Positions 62,493-64,000 of a stretch of 64,000 nt of DNA are shown piece by piece. This DNA is from Bacteroidota bacterium (GTDB lineage: Bacteria > Bacteroidota > Bacteroidia > Chitinophagales > Chitinophagaceae). The DNA lies in contig JAFDXL010000009.1 in the NCBI GenBank assembly GCA_018267955.1, positions 62,001 through 126,000 on the forward strand, read 5' to 3'. The position numbers and the translations under genes are program-made. The notes beneath the pieces were generated by a model. That model worked only from the letters and a program-made list of their open reading frames with translations. It did no database searches and was not told where the DNA came from. Numbering within the stretch: the first letter of the stretch is position 1; each line of letters begins with the position of its first letter.

Positions 62493-62522
62493 AGGGAGGG
62501 TATAAAGACCCTCCCTAATTAC
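62493..62522 (-). terminator. Terminator of the accB-accC operon
   Basis: Perfect 9-bp stem AGGGAGGGT-ATAAAG-ACCCTCCCT lies beyond the accC stop (62543). Read on the minus strand it is followed by TTTTC, after the last stem T. Confidence 0.85.
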
Positions 62523-62542
62523 AATAGAAACTAACAAAACTT

Positions 62543-63880
62543 TTATTCAAGCACGAAGCTTTCGATAAACTTCGTTGTAAAATTGCCCTTTCTGAAATCT
62601 TCATTCTTCATTAGTTGAAGGTGGAAAGGAATAGTGGTTTTAATACCCTCGATCACGTATTCGCTCAAGGCGCGCTCCATAGTAGAGATAGCTTCTTCGC
62701 GCGTTTGTGCAACGGCGATCAGCTTAGCGATCATAGAATCATAGAACGGAGGTATGCTGTAATCTTTATAGATGTGTGAATCTATACGAACACCATGTCC
62801 GCCCGGAGTATGTAATTCCGTGATCTTGCCTGGGCTCGGACGGAAATCGTTGTATGGATCTTCTGCGTTGATACGGCATTCGATAGCATGCATTACGGGT
62901 TCGTAATCTTTACCACTGATAGGAATACCTGCTGCGATCTTGATCTGTTCTTTGATCAGGTCAAAGTTGATCACTTCTTCGGTAACACAATGCTCTACCT
63001 GTATACGGGTATTCATTTCCATGAAGTAGAAGTTGCGATGCTTATCTACCAGGAACTCGATCGTACCTACGCTTTCGTAGTTGATGGCAGCGGCAGCTTT
63101 CTTAGCAGCTTCACCCATGCGCTGGCGTAGTTCCGGTGTCATGAAAGGAGAAGGGGATTCCTCTACCAGTTTCTGGTGGCGGCGCTGGATAGAGCAGTCG
63201 CGTTCGCTCAGGTGGCAAACAGTACCAAACTGATCTCCTGCTACCTGTATTTCAATATGGCGAGGTTCTTCCACGAACTTCTCCATGTATATGCCGTCAT
63301 TCTTGAAAGATGCGGCTGCTTCTGCTTTGGCATTGTTATAAGCGCGCTCCATTTCTTCATCGCTCCACACTACACGCATACCTTTACCACCGCCACCGGC
63401 AGTAGCTTTAATGATAACAGGGTAGCCCATGTCCTTAGCGATAGACATGGCTTCTTCCAGGCTTTGTAACAGTCCTTCGGAGCCTGGTATTACCGGTACG
63501 CCTGCCTTGATCATCGTTTCTTTTGCTGTGATCTTATCGCCCATAGCGCGGATCATCTCAGGTGTAGGCCCAATGAATTTAATGCCGTATTGCGCACATA
63601 TCTCAGAGAAACCTGCATTCTCGGCAAGGAAACCATAGCCGGGATGTATTGCATCTGCATTGGTTATCTCTGCTGCCGCCATGATATGCGGTATGTTCAG
63701 GTAAGAATCTGCACTTTGAGGCTTGCCAATACACACTGCTTCGTCGGCAAAACGAACATGCAGACTTTCTTTATCTGCAGTGGAATAGACAGCTACAGTT
63801 TTAATGCCCATTTCGCGACAGGTACGTATCACACGCAGAGCTATCTCGCCACGGTTTGCTATTAATATCTTTTTAAACAC
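62543..63880 (-). CDS. accC: Biotin carboxylase subunit of acetyl-CoA carboxylase
   Basis: This is a 446-residue enzyme if translation starts at the GTG at 63878-63880, giving the standard opening [17 protein letters not shown]. An ATG lies 14 codons earlier (63922), but those codons come from the A/T palindrome at 63.9 kb and give poor protein sequence. Motifs: ATP-grasp [13 protein letters not shown] (about 160-172) and [13 protein letters not shown] (about 285-297). It carboxylates biotin on BCCP using ATP and bicarbonate. accB ends 104 bases upstream on the same strand, so the two form the usual operon. Confidence 0.95.
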   Translation of the reverse strand: MFKKILIANRGEIALRVIRTCREMGIKTVAVYSTADKESLHVRFADEAVCIGKPQSADSYLNIPHIMAAAEITNADAIHPGYGFLAENAGFSEICAQYGIKFIGPTPEMIRAMGDKITAKETMIKAGVPVIPGSEGLLQSLEEAMSIAKDMGYPVIIKATAGGGGKGMRVVWSDEEMERAYNNAKAEAAASFKNDGIYMEKFVEEPRHIEIQVAGDQFGTVCHLSERDCSIQRRHQKLVEESPSPFMTPELRQRMGEAAKKAAAAINYESVGTIEFLVDKHRNFYFMEMNTRIQVEHCVTEEVINFDLIKEQIKIAAGIPISGKDYEPVMHAIECRINAEDPYNDFRPSPGKITELHTPGGHGVRIDSHIYKDYSIPPFYDSMIAKLIAVAQTREEAISTMERALSEYVIEGIKTTIPFHLQLMKNEDFRKGNFTTKFIESFVLE

Positions 63881-63892
63881 GATCTGGATTTT

Positions 63893-63980
63893 AAAGTCAA
63901 AAAGCAAAAAGTCAAAATTCAAATGTATTCAGCGTTTCCGGTAATACTTTCTTTGAATTTTGACCTTTTTATTTTTTTAA
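63893..63980. repeat. A/T-rich imperfect palindrome between accB and accC
   Basis: AAAAAGTCAAAATTCAAA (63906-63923) faces TTTGAATTTTGACCTTTTT (63952-63970) as an inverted repeat with one bulge. The left part is extended by further AAAGTCAAAAAGC copies (63893-63905). The structure sits in the accB-accC gap and overlaps the rejected ATG start of accC. Confidence 0.75.
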
Positions 63981-63983
63981 GAA

Positions 63984-64000
63984 TTAAGCAGGCTCAACAA
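63984..64000 (-). CDS. accB: Biotin carboxyl carrier protein, C-terminal end
   Basis: Only the last four codons and stop are inside the window. They read V-E-P-A-stop, which is the usual end of AccB (its strand ending in VEPA). With accC directly downstream on the same strand this is the expected accB. The rest lies beyond base 64000. Confidence 0.6.

Noticed and set aside
63881-63922. ATG start of accC 14 codons upstream of the GTG
   Set aside because: These codons come from the A/T palindrome and do not resemble an AccC N-terminus.

Overview
The window reads as chromosomal DNA of a Bacteroidota bacterium, most likely from the Chitinophagia. The evidence is a fused lpxC-fabZ gene between lpxD and lpxA, a GldA-type gliding ABC ATPase, a CarboxypepD_reg/TonB-type receptor, many small SusD-era style lipoproteins and beta-barrels, a DarA plus ketosynthase pair of the dialkylresorcinol/flexirubin type, TAnnTTTG promoter boxes, and weak Shine-Dalgarno sites. 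No rRNA, tRNA, CRISPR array or recognisable transposase was found. Genes are cut at both ends: an outer-membrane receptor at base 1 and accB at base 64000.

Region by region. 0-3.8 kb is accessory: the receptor start, a GNAT enzyme with a Cys-rich tail, a 43-residue Cys-rich peptide gene that I found outside the longer ORFs, a divergent AraC regulator, a small membrane protein, an AraC regulator with a CxxC metal-binding-like N-domain, and a tandem shortened paralogue. 3.8-7.6 kb holds a secreted protein, a polytopic membrane protein, an acyltransferase-3 and a RibD-like reductase, separated by REP-like palindromes. 7.6-11.4 kb is one AT-rich 1250-codon gene, the best candidate here for an undescribed (possibly defence) protein. 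11.5-15.7 kb has an SDR, a 10-bp repeat array, queD, rfbC, a sugar aminotransferase and a beta-barrel. 15.7-26.7 kb has gldA, msrB, an OmpA lipoprotein, a TonB-type receptor, a lytic transglycosylase, a penicillin-acylase homologue, a CDF transporter and membrane proteins. 26.66-27.42 kb is a striking nested inverted-repeat structure enclosing one small ORF.

27.4-46.9 kb is mostly housekeeping: rnhA, mqnA, an HMG-CoA-lyase family gene, panB, a YggS protein, an MFS exporter, the lpxD-lpxC/fabZ-lpxA cluster with an ABC ATPase, an HD phosphohydrolase, PBP1A, a transglutaminase membrane protein, a 3-hydroxyacyl-CoA dehydrogenase, thiL and an IMPase. 46.9-64 kb carries a TolC protein, clpB, another MFS exporter, a MacB-like permease, a PyrR-like phosphoribosyltransferase, an isoaspartyl peptidase, a DoxX-like protein divergent from an HMA-like protein and a truncated-globin lipoprotein, the DarA/ketosynthase pair, an HtrA protease, accC and the end of accB.

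The genes serve mainly the cell envelope (lipid A, peptidoglycan, outer-membrane proteins, exporters). The unexplained layer is intergenic: at least four places carry arrays of short repeated words or palindromes (12.5, 26.7-27.4, 55.1 and 63.9 kb), three of them starting immediately after, or overlapping the edge of, a coding region. All family assignments rest on motifs read by eye and on memory of families; no database search was run.
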